64,000 bases of DNA from Vibrio sp. qd031 (GCF_002100145.1 NZ_JXQD01000030.1:1-64000); one strand, 5' to 3'. Shown: positions 8,885 through 16,708, counted from the stretch's first letter. Notes: generated by a model from the letters alone, not told the origin. Made by a program: numbers and translations.

Positions 8885-8929
8885 CCGCAAGTTTGCATGG
8901 GCAAAACCACGACATGCAAACGTTTGCGG
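8885..8929 (-). promoter_or_regulatory. Long interrupted hairpin in the gcvT leader
   Basis: On the minus strand CCGCAA-ACG-TTTGCATG pairs with CATGCAAA-C-TTGCGG across a 13-nt loop: 14 pairs with one small internal loop. It sits 58-102 nt upstream of the gcvT ATG with no T-run. It may be a leader structure, a weak terminator of the upstream regulator gene, or part of an operator. It does not resemble a glycine riboswitch. Confidence 0.5.
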
Positions 8930-8942
8930 ACACTATAGGAAA
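8916..8942. promoter_or_regulatory. Putative XRE-cupin operator, gcvT promoter
   Basis: Contains the 12-bp palindrome GCAAACGTTTGC (8916-8927) and CTATAGGAAA (8933-8942). Both motifs recur before gcvH (9718-9754), in the same order relative to transcription. Confidence 0.6.
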
Positions 8943-8972
8943 CTTTTGTTTTTTACTTTCTTTGGGTAATTG

Positions 8973-9596
8973 CTATTTCGCTGTCACCCAAAGTATCTGT
9001 GCATCTTCTGCACTAGTGGAAACCAGCATGTGCCCCATATTGGCATCGTAGTAGACACTGTCGCCCTCGCGCATCGCGAGCGGTTCGTAAAACTCGCTAT
9101 AGAAAAGCACTTCACCGTCGAGGATTAAAAGAAACTCTTCACCGTCATGTCTAACCCAGTCTTGGTACTCATCAAACGCCCTTGCATGGATACGACTTTT
9201 AAACGGCATCATGCGTTTGTTGGACAGTTGAGTGGCCAAAAGTTCGTGCTCATAAGTGGGGGTTGGATGGGGTTTCCCCTCGCCCTTTAGGGTAATATCT
9301 CTGCGACCAGACGCCTGCTTTTTTACTGGCGGTTCAAAGAGTTGCGGCATATTTATACTTAAGCCAGTGGCCAACTTCTGCATAGCTTGAAAGGTCGGTG
9401 ATATTTGCTCGTTTTCTATTTTACTCAACGTTGACCGAGCAAGACCTGTGCGCTGGCTTGCTTCTTCCAAAGTAATGCCCAATTGGGTGCGGATCTCTTT
9501 GATTCGAACCCCAAGTTTTAGCGGTTCTATCGAGGTGTCGTCCGACGCCTTTTCGAGCGTCATCGATGGATACTCATCAAAAATAGATTCAGACAT
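8973..9596 (-). CDS. XRE-family regulator with C-terminal cupin, likely controls gcv genes
   Basis: 207 residues. The N-terminal part has an HTH_3 domain: LGVRIKEIRTQLGITLEEAS, then RTGLARSTLSKIENEQISPT (~48-68). The C-terminal half (~115-205) is a small cupin barrel with FLLILDGEVLFYSE and DSVYYDANMGHML. This XRE-cupin architecture senses small metabolites in many operons. It lies between gcvT and the divergent gcvH, so direct regulation of both by glycine or a related compound is the simplest reading (inference). Both flanking promoters share two palindromic motifs. Confidence 0.85.
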   Translation of the reverse strand: MSESIFDEYPSMTLEKASDDTSIEPLKLGVRIKEIRTQLGITLEEASQRTGLARSTLSKIENEQISPTFQAMQKLATGLSINMPQLFEPPVKKQASGRRDITLKGEGKPHPTPTYEHELLATQLSNKRMMPFKSRIHARAFDEYQDWVRHDGEEFLLILDGEVLFYSEFYEPLAMREGDSVYYDANMGHMLVSTSAEDAQILWVTAK

Positions 9597-9717
9597 TCAT
9601 CCCTCTCGCCTGCGATACTTTGACTAAATAAGAAGCAGAATCTTGCCACAGCTTGACTATAAAAGGAAAGCACGAGGTTTATTTTAGTGGAAAATTGCGC
9701 CTTAAGTTGGCAAATAT

Positions 9718-9754
9718 ATTTCCTATAGGAAATTTTGCTTGAGAAAACGTTTGC
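9718..9754. promoter_or_regulatory. Putative XRE-cupin operator, gcvH promoter
   Basis: ATTTCCTATAGGAAAT (9718-9733) is a perfect 16-bp palindrome. AAACGTTTGC follows at 9745-9754. The CTATAGGAAA half and AAACGTTT also lie before gcvT. Confidence 0.68.
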
Positions 9755-9813
9755 TTCGGGCTATTTTACGCTCAATATAAATGAAAACTGTTCTGTTTTT
9801 CTGGAGACACACA

Positions 9814-10194
9814 ATGGACATGACTCTTAAATTTACCGAAAGCCACGAGTGGGTTCGCGACAACGGTGATGGCACGGTAACAATTGGTATTTCTGATCAC
9901 GCACAAGGCCTATTGGGCGACGTAGTATTTGTTGACCTACCGGACGTTGAAGACGAAGTAGAAGCTGGCGAAAGCTTTTCTCTTGTAGAATCGGTAAAAG
10001 CCGCCTCTGACATCTACGCACCAGTAACGGGTGAGATTGTCGAAATCAATGAAGAACTAGAAGACAGTCCAGAACTGATCAACGAAGAGCCGTACGAAAC
10101 AGGCTGGATCGCTAAAGTGAAGCTAAGCGATGCCAGTGAGCTCGACGGACTCAAATCTGCTGAAGATTACCTAAACAGCATCGAAGACGAGTAA
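9814..10194 (+). CDS. gcvH: Glycine cleavage H protein (lipoyl carrier)
   Basis: 126 residues from ATG 9814 (MDMTLKFTESHEWV), with TGGAGAC eight bases before it; the earlier in-frame ATG at 9781 would add 11 atypical residues. The lipoyl-attachment segment LVESVKAASD carries Lys62. Family signatures GDVVFVDLPDV and the acidic C terminus are present. It shuttles the aminomethyl intermediate between P, T and L proteins. A strong terminator follows before gcvP, so gcvP may be expressed by readthrough or its own promoter. Confidence 0.96.
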   Translation: MDMTLKFTESHEWVRDNGDGTVTIGISDHAQGLLGDVVFVDLPDVEDEVEAGESFSLVESVKAASDIYAPVTGEIVEINEELEDSPELINEEPYETGWIAKVKLSDASELDGLKSAEDYLNSIEDE

Positions 10195-10210
10195 TCGAAA
10201 CGATTGAATA

Positions 10211-10233
10211 AAAGCAGCTTCGGCTGCTTTTTT
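10211..10233 (+). terminator. Terminator/attenuator between gcvH and gcvP
   Basis: AAAGCAGC-ttcg-GCTGCTTT followed by T-run, 17 bp past the gcvH stop; UUCG tetraloop. Confidence 0.88.
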
Positions 10234-10363
10234 CACTTTATATACCGCGTTTACCCACGACAAAGTTACGGGTATTCACGCACCGCTTTCCTCAACAAGG
10301 ACGTATGAAAACACAAGCCCGCAGAGGCGTTTTTCTACTCAGTTGCTCAACAAGATAACGATT

Positions 10364-13225
10364 ATGTCAAAATTACTTTCGCAATTAGGCACCGCCAACG
10401 AATTCGTGGCTCGCCACAACGGCCCAAATCAAGCTGATCAAAAAAGCATGCTTGATGTAATTAATGCAGACAGCCTGGATGCGTTAATTGACCAAACTGT
10501 TCCAGCTCAAATTCGACTCGAATCGCCAATGTCATTGGACAAGCCAATGAGCGAGTCTGACATGCTGGTCGCATTACGTAAGATTGCTGACAAAAATCAG
10601 GTCAAGCGTACCTTTATTGGTCAAGGCTACTACAACACCTTCACACCAAACGTTATCTTGCGTAACGTGTTTGAAAATCCAGGTTGGTATACCGCGTACA
10701 CGCCTTACCAACCTGAGATCTCTCAAGGCCGTTTAGAGGCATTACTTAATTTCCAACAGATGGTCATGGACCTAACAGGAATGGAAATTGCCAACGCCTC
10801 TCTTCTAGATGAAGCGACCGCAGCGGCAGAAGCGATGACCCTTTGTAAGCGTGCCGGTAAAAGCAAAAGTAATGTATTTTTTGTTGCAGACGATGTTCAC
10901 CCTCAAACACTAGAAGTAGTTAAGACTCGCGCCGAGTTTATAGGCTTTGAAGTGCTTGTTGCCCCAATGGAGTCACTGGCGAAACAAGATGTATTTGGCG
11001 CGCTATTACAATACCCAAGCACCACCGGTGATGTGCGCGATCTCACCGAGATTATTGCCGCAGCGCAAGCCAACAAAACACTGGTGACGGTAGCCACAGA
11101 CCTACTCGCTTGTGCTCTACTTAAGCCAGCAGGTGAAATGGGCGCAGACGTAGTGATTGGTTCAGCGCAGCGTTTTGGCGTGCCTATGGGCTTTGGTGGC
11201 CCACACGCGGCGTTTATGGCCACTCGTGAGAAACACAAACGCACCATGCCAGGCCGCGTGATTGGTGTGTCGATTGACACCAACGGCAACCAAGCCTTAC
11301 GTATGGCGATGCAAACGCGCGAGCAGCACATCCGCCGTGAAAAAGCGACGTCGAACATCTGTACCGCCCAAGCACTACTGGCCAATATGGCCGCGTTTTA
11401 TGCGGTGTATCATGGCAGCGAAGGCCTTAAAACCATTGCGCGTCGTACTCACCACATGACCGCTATTCTTGCAGCAGGGCTGGCGAAAAAAGGCTTTGAA
11501 CTTGCACACAACAGCTTCTTTGACACCATCACCGTAAACACAGGTTCAGAGACAGACACCTTGTATGAAAAAGCACTGCGCCTTGATGTGAACCTGCGTA
11601 AGTTTGATGAGCAACTAGGTGTGTCTTTTGATGAGACCACCACAGAAGCCGACATTCATATTCTGTTTGAAGTGTTTGATATTCATAACAAAGTCACCGA
11701 ACTTTCGGATGCGATTTCGGCTAACGAATTTGCCGCTATTCCTGAAGCGTGTCGCCGTGACAGCGCGTTCCTAACGCACCCTGTATTCAACACGCACCAC
11801 AGCGAAACGCAAATGATGCGTTACCTTAAGCAGCTAGAGAACAAAGATTTCTCGCTCACCCACGGCATGATCCCACTGGGCAGCTGCACCATGAAGTTGA
11901 ACGCAGCCGCCGAAATGATCCCTGTTTCTTGGCCAGAGTTTGGTGCGATCCACCCGTTCGCTCCAGCGAAGCAAACCCAAGGTTATCAAATTCTCGCCGA
12001 CGATCTTAAGAAAAAGCTGTGCGAAATTACTGGTTACGACGACTTTTCACTGCAGCCTAACTCTGGCGCATCGGGTGAATATGCAGGTCTTATTGCCATT
12101 CAACGCTATCACCAAAGCCGCGGAGAAGGACATCGTAACGTATGTTTGATCCCAAGTTCGGCGCACGGCACAAACCCTGCGACAGCATCAATGGTTTCAA
12201 TGAAAGTGGTGGTGGTGAAATGTGATAACGATGGCAACATCGACATGGGCGATCTAAACACCAAAATTGAAAAGCACGCTGATAACCTTTCAAGCATCAT
12301 GATCACCTACCCATCTACTCACGGTGTGTATGAAGAGCAAGTGAAAGAAGTGTGTGAGCTTGTGCATGCCGCTGGCGGTCAAGTATACCTAGATGGCGCT
12401 AACATGAACGCTCAGGTGGGCTTAACAAACCCTGGCATCATTGGCTCAGACGTGTCGCACCTTAACTTGCACAAAACCTTCTGTATCCCGCACGGCGGCG
12501 GCGGCCCTGGCATGGGACCAATCGGTGTAAAATCACACCTTGCCCCGTTCCTACCAGGACACATTGAAAATGGCGCTCAAGGTGAAGATTACGCCGTTGC
12601 CGCAGCCGACCTAGGCAGCGCATCTATCTTGCCAATCTCTTGGGCTTACATCGCCATGATGGGCGAGCGCGGCCTAACAGACGCCACCAAAGTGGCCATC
12701 CTAAACGCTAACTACCTCATGGAGCGTTTGCGCCCACACTACCCGGTACTTTACCGCGGCAGCAACGGACGCGTAGCCCACGAATGCATCATCGACATTC
12801 GCCCATTGAAAGAAGAAACCGGCATTAGCGAAGAAGACATCGCCAAGCGTCTAATGGATTACGGCTTCCACGCTCCAACAATGTCGTTCCCTGTGGCCGG
12901 CACGCTAATGGTAGAACCTACTGAATCGGAAGATTTGGAAGAGCTAGACCGTTTCTGCGAAGCGATGATCGCTATTCGACAAGAGATGGACAAAGTTAAA
13001 CAAGGCGAATGGCCACTAGACAACAACCCACTGGTTAATGCACCGCACACTCAAGTCGACTTAGCAAAAAATGACTGGGAGCGTCCTTACTCGCGTGATC
13101 TTGCTTGTTTCCCAAGCAAAGCGACTAAGATTTCGAAGTATTGGCCTACGGTGAATCGAGTGGATAATGTTTATGGGGATCGGAATTTGATTTGTTCGTG
13201 TCCTAGTATTGGGGATTATGAGTAA
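10364..13225 (+). CDS. gcvP: Glycine dehydrogenase (decarboxylating), P protein
   Basis: 953 residues from the ATG at 10364; a TTG seven codons upstream is in frame but less likely. PLP-dependent two-domain enzyme. The N half has YNTFTPNVILRNVFENPGWYTAYTPYQ, and the C half has the cofactor lysine in SHLNLHKTF (Lys704), followed by the glycine-rich IPHGGGGPGMGPIG loop. It decarboxylates glycine and passes the aminomethyl group to H protein. Full length and intact. Immediately after its stop, the chromosome is interrupted by the 13238-16594 element; a terminator typical of a gcvP 3' region (16683-16708) now lies 3.4 kb away. Confidence 0.97.
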   Translation: MSKLLSQLGTANEFVARHNGPNQADQKSMLDVINADSLDALIDQTVPAQIRLESPMSLDKPMSESDMLVALRKIADKNQVKRTFIGQGYYNTFTPNVILRNVFENPGWYTAYTPYQPEISQGRLEALLNFQQMVMDLTGMEIANASLLDEATAAAEAMTLCKRAGKSKSNVFFVADDVHPQTLEVVKTRAEFIGFEVLVAPMESLAKQDVFGALLQYPSTTGDVRDLTEIIAAAQANKTLVTVATDLLACALLKPAGEMGADVVIGSAQRFGVPMGFGGPHAAFMATREKHKRTMPGRVIGVSIDTNGNQALRMAMQTREQHIRREKATSNICTAQALLANMAAFYAVYHGSEGLKTIARRTHHMTAILAAGLAKKGFELAHNSFFDTITVNTGSETDTLYEKALRLDVNLRKFDEQLGVSFDETTTEADIHILFEVFDIHNKVTELSDAISANEFAAIPEACRRDSAFLTHPVFNTHHSETQMMRYLKQLENKDFSLTHGMIPLGSCTMKLNAAAEMIPVSWPEFGAIHPFAPAKQTQGYQILADDLKKKLCEITGYDDFSLQPNSGASGEYAGLIAIQRYHQSRGEGHRNVCLIPSSAHGTNPATASMVSMKVVVVKCDNDGNIDMGDLNTKIEKHADNLSSIMITYPSTHGVYEEQVKEVCELVHAAGGQVYLDGANMNAQVGLTNPGIIGSDVSHLNLHKTFCIPHGGGGPGMGPIGVKSHLAPFLPGHIENGAQGEDYAVAAADLGSASILPISWAYIAMMGERGLTDATKVAILNANYLMERLRPHYPVLYRGSNGRVAHECIIDIRPLKEETGISEEDIAKRLMDYGFHAPTMSFPVAGTLMVEPTESEDLEELDRFCEAMIAIRQEMDKVKQGEWPLDNNPLVNAPHTQVDLAKNDWERPYSRDLACFPSKATKISKYWPTVNRVDNVYGDRNLICSCPSIGDYE

Positions 13226-13244
13226 CGAAGATGCTGTGTGCCAG

Positions 13245-13421
13245 AGTATTTAAATTTTAGACAAAGTATTTAAAAAGTAGACAAACTGCCCTTTTTGGAC
13301 GAGATCTGAACTTGGTGGATTTAAAAAATAGACAAACTTCGGTTTGTCTATTTTTTTAGGTACTCAACTGGTATCGAGTTGTCGATTTTATAGCGCTTGA
13401 GTCTACTTTTTGTCTAAATTT
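13245..13421. repeat. Left-end array of TnsB-site-like repeats
   Basis: Related ~20-bp units: GTATTTAAATTTTAGACAAA (13246-13265), GTATTTAAAAAGTAGACAAA (13266-13285), GATTTAAAAAATAGACAAAC (13318-13337), an inverted copy starting GTTTGTCTATTTTTTTAGG (13342), and an inverted pair within 13400-13421 (GTCTACTTTTTGTCTAAATT). Confidence 0.7.
13323..13357. terminator. Strong bidirectional terminator hairpin within the left end
   Basis: AAAAAATAGACAAAC (13323-13337), loop TTCG, GTTTGTCTATTTTTT (13342-13356) plus further T. It is formed by two end repeats in opposite orientation. It can terminate gcvP transcription on the plus strand and PIN-gene transcription on the minus strand. Confidence 0.8.
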
Positions 13422-13505
13422 CTTGCCTAACGCAAGGAGATAGCACAAAACATTTTAAGTGGTTCAAGTTACATTTAACCTCAATCGTGGTTCAGTAAGA
13501 ATCGG

Positions 13506-13536
13506 CCTAACTCACTATTGGACAAAAGCTTGTTAG
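13506..13536. repeat. 31-nt CCTAAC...GTTAG imperfect palindrome, copy 1
   Basis: CCTAACTCA at the left and GTTAG at the right; 24 of 31 positions match the copy at 16807-16837. Function unknown; resembles a minimal recombination site or a small repeated element. Confidence 0.45.
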
Positions 13537-13586
13537 AGGACTTAGCCCAATGCAATCGAGCCTGATGAGAAAAAGTATCTGAAGCC

Positions 13587-14549
13587 TTAAACGTTTTGCG
13601 TGCTTTTCTGAGATTTTTCCCATGCCTTTTCTAACTCTGAAACTAGCATAATTTGAGAGAATACCTTACTGTCAGTTTCATCACGGAGCTTTGCAAAGTG
13701 TTCATCCCCAGTAAGTAAATAATCGGCGTAATAACTATACAGAGCATGCATACAGTCATGCACAAGCCCTCGACTTTTACAATTTTCCATCGAAACTTGT
13801 GCTTTAGCCATTAGCGCCATTTCAAGTAACGGACCACCAACCATTAAAGATGGGTACTTACTAAGGATATAGTCAAATCGCTCGACAGGATCTAGGTCTG
13901 GATGTGACTCCCAAAACTGCCTCAATGGTTCATTTTGTAATTCAAAACCAATACAAATGAAGAAGAAAACGAAAATGAGAGCTATCTTAAATTCAACTTC
14001 ATACTCAATGACCATTGTTTCAGAGAGCTCCAGCTTCTCTGATGTATTGAGCATAGCAAGATGGAACATATCTTTTTCATAGTCGTAAGTGCCATCTTTC
14101 TTACTGCACATACCCTCAATGATTCGCTTAAATTTCTTCGACAACTGTCTATGAGCTGCCGTAGCATCTTTCAATGCCTCCAAATCGATAGGTATCGTTA
14201 AGTCGAGGCGCTGATGGATATTTTCCCATGTATTGCCCATATCGAGAGAGGTGAATGGTTGTTTCCGAAAAAGCGATTTATCCGTTTTAGGGCATCCAGC
14301 CCCAATATAGTCAATTAGGATTTCTGTAGGGGATTTCAGTAGCTTCGAGCCACAGTTAAATTGAGCCCAATAAATTAGCTCATCTCGACGCTTTTCATTT
14401 GAGTTAAGTAATACTTCCCATAGGGTGACTGGTGACAAATAAAGCTCCATATCAAGATACTTTTTAGCACTTGTAATCAAGTTTGCATCTTTAGCTCTGT
14501 CTGCAAGGAAATTTAATCCTGATGTATCCAAATACAATTGTCTATTCAT
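13587..14549 (-). CDS. PIN-domain-like nuclease, candidate defence/toxin protein
   Basis: 320 residues. The N terminus LYLDTSGLNFLAD has the first PIN-type acidic residue (Asp8), and SPVTLWEVL supplies Glu45. The C-terminal part carries a late PIN motif, HDCMHALYSYYADYLLTGDEHF (Asp265, Asp276, Asp282, with LTGD matching the usual (L/V)TxD). The centre (~50-250) is a large helical insertion including a very hydrophobic stretch, ALIFVFFFICIGF (~190-202). Typical toxin PIN proteins are ~130 residues, so this is an enlarged version and no antitoxin gene is adjacent. GGAG lies five bases before the ATG. As the only intact cargo of a transposon-like element it may be a phage-defence or stability factor (inference). 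Confidence 0.6.
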   Translation of the reverse strand: MNRQLYLDTSGLNFLADRAKDANLITSAKKYLDMELYLSPVTLWEVLLNSNEKRRDELIYWAQFNCGSKLLKSPTEILIDYIGAGCPKTDKSLFRKQPFTSLDMGNTWENIHQRLDLTIPIDLEALKDATAAHRQLSKKFKRIIEGMCSKKDGTYDYEKDMFHLAMLNTSEKLELSETMVIEYEVEFKIALIFVFFFICIGFELQNEPLRQFWESHPDLDPVERFDYILSKYPSLMVGGPLLEMALMAKAQVSMENCKSRGLVHDCMHALYSYYADYLLTGDEHFAKLRDETDSKVFSQIMLVSELEKAWEKSQKSTQNV

Positions 14550-14582
14550 ATAATCTCCGAAGTGTGAATAGCCACCACATCA

Positions 14583-15428
14583 CTAGACGCTAGTTAGCCT
14601 TCTTTCATATTGCTTTTCATACTCTACAGGCGACAGTTGATTATTGGAACCATGTCTTCGATTCACGTTGTAGAACATTTCGATATACTCGAAGATATCA
14701 GTTCGAGCATCCTCTCTCGTTGAGTAGATCTTTCGCTTAACTCTTTCTCTTTTTAAGAGTTGGAAAAAGCTTTCTGCGACAGCATTATCATGGCAGTTCC
14801 CACGACGACTCATACTTCCTTCCAATCCATGTTGCTTTAAAAATGAACTCCAGTCATGGCTTGTATATTGGCTACCCTGGTCTGAATGCACTAGCACATT
14901 GTTTATCGGAGAGCGCCGCCAAATCGCCATCAGAAGAGCGTCTAATGCGAGCTCTTTGGTCATTCTGCTCTTCATAGACCAACCAATCACCCTGCGTGAA
15001 TATAAGTCTACGACCACAGCAAGATAGAGCCAGCCCTCATGAGTTTTGATGTAAGTAATATCGGTTACCCAAGATTGATTTGGAGCTTGTGGATTGAAGT
15101 TTCTATCCAATTTGTTTGGGGTAACAATGTCCTCAGACCCCGCTCTGGCTCTTGGCTTTCGGTACCCTCTTTGGGATTGCAGTCCTTCTCGTTTCATCAA
15201 ATGATGAATTTGATTGACACCACAAGTTTCGCCCTTATCTCGCAAGTCACAATGTATCTTTCGATACCCATAAACACAGCCAGATTCGAGCCAAAATTGC
15301 TTAATTAGTCCGAGAAGATACTTACGTCGCCTTTCTTGTTTGCATTCTGGATGCTTCAACCATGCGTAAAAACCACTTGGATGGACGTCAAGCACGCTGC
15401 ACATTCGTCGTACAGCCCAGGTAGGCAT
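14583..15428 (-). CDS. IS3-family transposase OrfB (DDE integrase domain)
   Basis: 281 residues, HTH_21-like N terminus (ECKQERRRKYLLGLIKQFW... YGYRKIH) followed by the rve integrase core. Catalytic residues: Asp in SWVTDITY, Asp in VHSDQGSQYTS, Glu in NAVAESFF. C-terminal motif YNVNRRHGSNNQLSPVEYE is typical of the family. Normally made as an OrfAB fusion by -1 frameshifting from the upstream orfA. Appears intact, so the copy may still be active. Confidence 0.93.
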   Translation of the reverse strand: MPTWAVRRMCSVLDVHPSGFYAWLKHPECKQERRRKYLLGLIKQFWLESGCVYGYRKIHCDLRDKGETCGVNQIHHLMKREGLQSQRGYRKPRARAGSEDIVTPNKLDRNFNPQAPNQSWVTDITYIKTHEGWLYLAVVVDLYSRRVIGWSMKSRMTKELALDALLMAIWRRSPINNVLVHSDQGSQYTSHDWSSFLKQHGLEGSMSRRGNCHDNAVAESFFQLLKRERVKRKIYSTREDARTDIFEYIEMFYNVNRRHGSNNQLSPVEYEKQYERRLTSV

Positions 15429-15451
15429 ATTGGCTTTGATAAAGGCATACC

Positions 15452-15730
15452 TCAGTCGGACTGACTTGCGAAGTACACCGCGGCTTTTTTTAGGATGTCA
15501 CGCTCTTCAGTCATCCGTTGCAATTCTTTTTTTAGTCGACGGATCTCTGCGTTTTCATCGGACTTGGTTTGATGAAGAGAAGAGTCTGGGCCATACCGTT
15601 TGATCCAGGCATAGAGACTATGAGTAGTTGTCCCTAAACGAGCGGCAACTTCAGCCACACTGTGACCTTTTTCAGTCACTTGCTTAACGGCTTCAATTTT
15701 AAATTCTTCAGGATATCTTTTACTGTTCAT
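15452..15730 (-). CDS. IS3-family transposase OrfA (helix-turn-helix)
   Basis: 92 residues from the ATG at 15730 (AGAGG five bases upstream; a GTG six bases earlier is also in frame). HTH_Tnp_1 motif: RYPEEFKIEAVKQV, then SVAEVAARLGTTTHSLYAWIK. A leucine-zipper-like segment follows (IRRLKKELQRMTEERDILKKA) and binds the same segment in OrfAB. Stops at 15452 after the slippery run. Confidence 0.92.
   Translation of the reverse strand: MNSKRYPEEFKIEAVKQVTEKGHSVAEVAARLGTTTHSLYAWIKRYGPDSSLHQTKSDENAEIRRLKKELQRMTEERDILKKAAVYFASQSD
15484..15491 (-). promoter_or_regulatory. Programmed -1 frameshift site (A7G)
   Basis: Minus strand AAAAAAAG inside the ILKKAA codons of orfA, 10 codons before its stop; the -1 frame opens into orfB. 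This is the classical IS3-family slippery sequence. Confidence 0.75.
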
Positions 15731-15793
15731 AAGCACCTCTTGGTTAGTTATTTTGTCTAACTAAAAGGCGTCTATCAAGTCAGTGGCTATTCA

Positions 15794-16498
15794 GTTTTCG
15801 CTGCTTTAGTAAGAAAGATAACGGTGTAGTGGCTGAGTGAATTTGGCCACTCAATTAGAGGTTTAGCAATACCTGAAGTAATCCTTTAAATGCTAATTTA
15901 GCAAAATTGCTGACTCATTTATGTCCAATTTTGAGTTCAGACACCAGCAGCTCGATGTATGATTTTGCGTTCACAAACTGGCAGGTGGGTAAGATCTAGT
16001 ATGGGTTACTACATTTTAAGTCACGTTACATAGATTGCGACTAGATCGTCCGGCTAATAGTGTTTCAGCCAACAACACCTTCAGCAACAGGACGTTCCAA
16101 CCTACACCACTTCACTTGCAAAATCGCTGATAAGCTACATAACAATCCCCCCTTCTTTGAATCACGGAAAGGCTTTTCGCAATGTACGCGCCTAAAACTG
16201 ATGCTTACAGTTTGAACTTCATTTAATGTAAGTTACCGAATTCGAAAGGCCTGAGCATTTCTCATAATGTAAGCTAAAATGAAAAGTAATAGCTATATTT
16301 AACAATATAGGAAACAGCGTCACATCGAAGCTCAGAAAAGACTAGTTTTACAAAATCTGAAATAACAGGAATTTGGGTCCCAGAATCAGACTACCGAAGC
16401 CGCGTTTCTAGTGTCGCTGGGTGGAATATCGAAAATGGTACGAACAACCTACTACTAGAGCTACCGAGGGCTGATTGATACCAACGCCTGCAATACCA
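15794..16498. other. Non-coding interior of the transposon-like element
   Basis: 705 bp between the IS3 copy and the right-end repeats with no open frame resembling a gene. It contains one relative of the CTAACTCATTTATG palindrome (15910-15940). Probably decayed cargo or the original upstream region of the PIN-like gene. Confidence 0.5.
15910..15940. repeat. CTGACTCATTTATG...TTCAG palindrome, copy 2
   Basis: CTGACTCA and TGAGTTCAG pair imperfectly; the left arm shares CTCATTTATG with the copy at 16807-16837 and with the minus strand of 18575-18590. Confidence 0.4.
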
Positions 16499-16586
16499 TT
16501 TTGTAGTAAATTTAAATACTTTAGAGGCTCAAAAATGTCTATTAAAACTTGGGGTAGGTGTCAAGTTTGTCTACTTTTTGAATACT
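16499..16586. repeat. Right-end array of TnsB-site-like repeats
   Basis: Read inwards from the right end (minus strand): GTATTCAAAAAGTAGACAAA (16585-16566), AAGTTTTAATAGACATTT (16550-16533) and AGTATTTAAATTTACTACAA (16520-16501). All align with the left-end units. Confidence 0.65.
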
Positions 16587-16682
16587 TCAGTACAGCTGTT
16601 GACAACTAAAAATTAAGATTGTGACTACTTTAATTAAGTACGTGACCGCAATGAAGATTGTGACTTAAGAGCTTATTTAAAA

Positions 16683-16708
16683 AGCGAACCGTATAGGTTC
16701 GCTTTTTT
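16683..16708 (+). terminator. Terminator, possibly the original gcvP terminator
   Basis: AGCGAACC-gtata-GGTTCGCT followed by TTTTT. No gene precedes it on the plus strand before the element, so it most likely served gcvP before the 13238-16594 insertion. Confidence 0.75.

Larger units (their letters stand above)
14565..15793 (-). mobile_element. IS3-family insertion sequence
   Basis: 1,229 bp bounded by TGAATAGCCAC (14565-14575) and its inverted copy ending at 15793; the ends remain similar for ~35 bp (including TAGACG and TTAG blocks). It encodes the orfA/orfB pair with a slippery A7G between them. The three bases outside the ends (GTG left, GTT right) do not match, so no clean target duplication is seen. 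The left end lies 15 bp from the ATG of the PIN-like gene, so its native promoter has been displaced. Confidence 0.88.
13238..16594. mobile_element. Tn7-like (TnsB-type end) mini-transposon carrying a PIN-like gene
   Basis: GCTGT occurs at 13233-13237 and again at 16595-16599, directly flanking a 3,357-bp segment. The right end, read inwards on the minus strand, starts TGTACTGAAGTATTCAAAAA; the left end region reads GTGCCAGAGTATTTAAATTT (a TGT begins at 13237 if the duplication is 4 bp). Both then run into GTAGACAAA-type repeats. There are at least four related ~20-bp sites on the left and three on the right, an asymmetric multi-site end structure characteristic of Tn7-like elements. No tnsABC-like genes are inside, so it would depend on a transposase in trans. 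Cargo: a PIN-like gene, an IS3 insertion and ~700 bp of decayed sequence. Family assignment is inference; boundaries are supported by sequence. Confidence 0.65.

Noticed and set aside
8828..8972. Glycine riboswitch before gcvT
   Set aside because: Only a single interrupted hairpin of ~45 nt, too short and without aptamer core motifs.
9600..9813. Glycine riboswitch before gcvH
   Set aside because: None of the conserved GGA-rich helices of a glycine aptamer is visible; the space is a palindromic operator region.
13238..16594. Integrated phage or ICE
   Set aside because: No integrase, structural or conjugation genes; ends match a transposon better.
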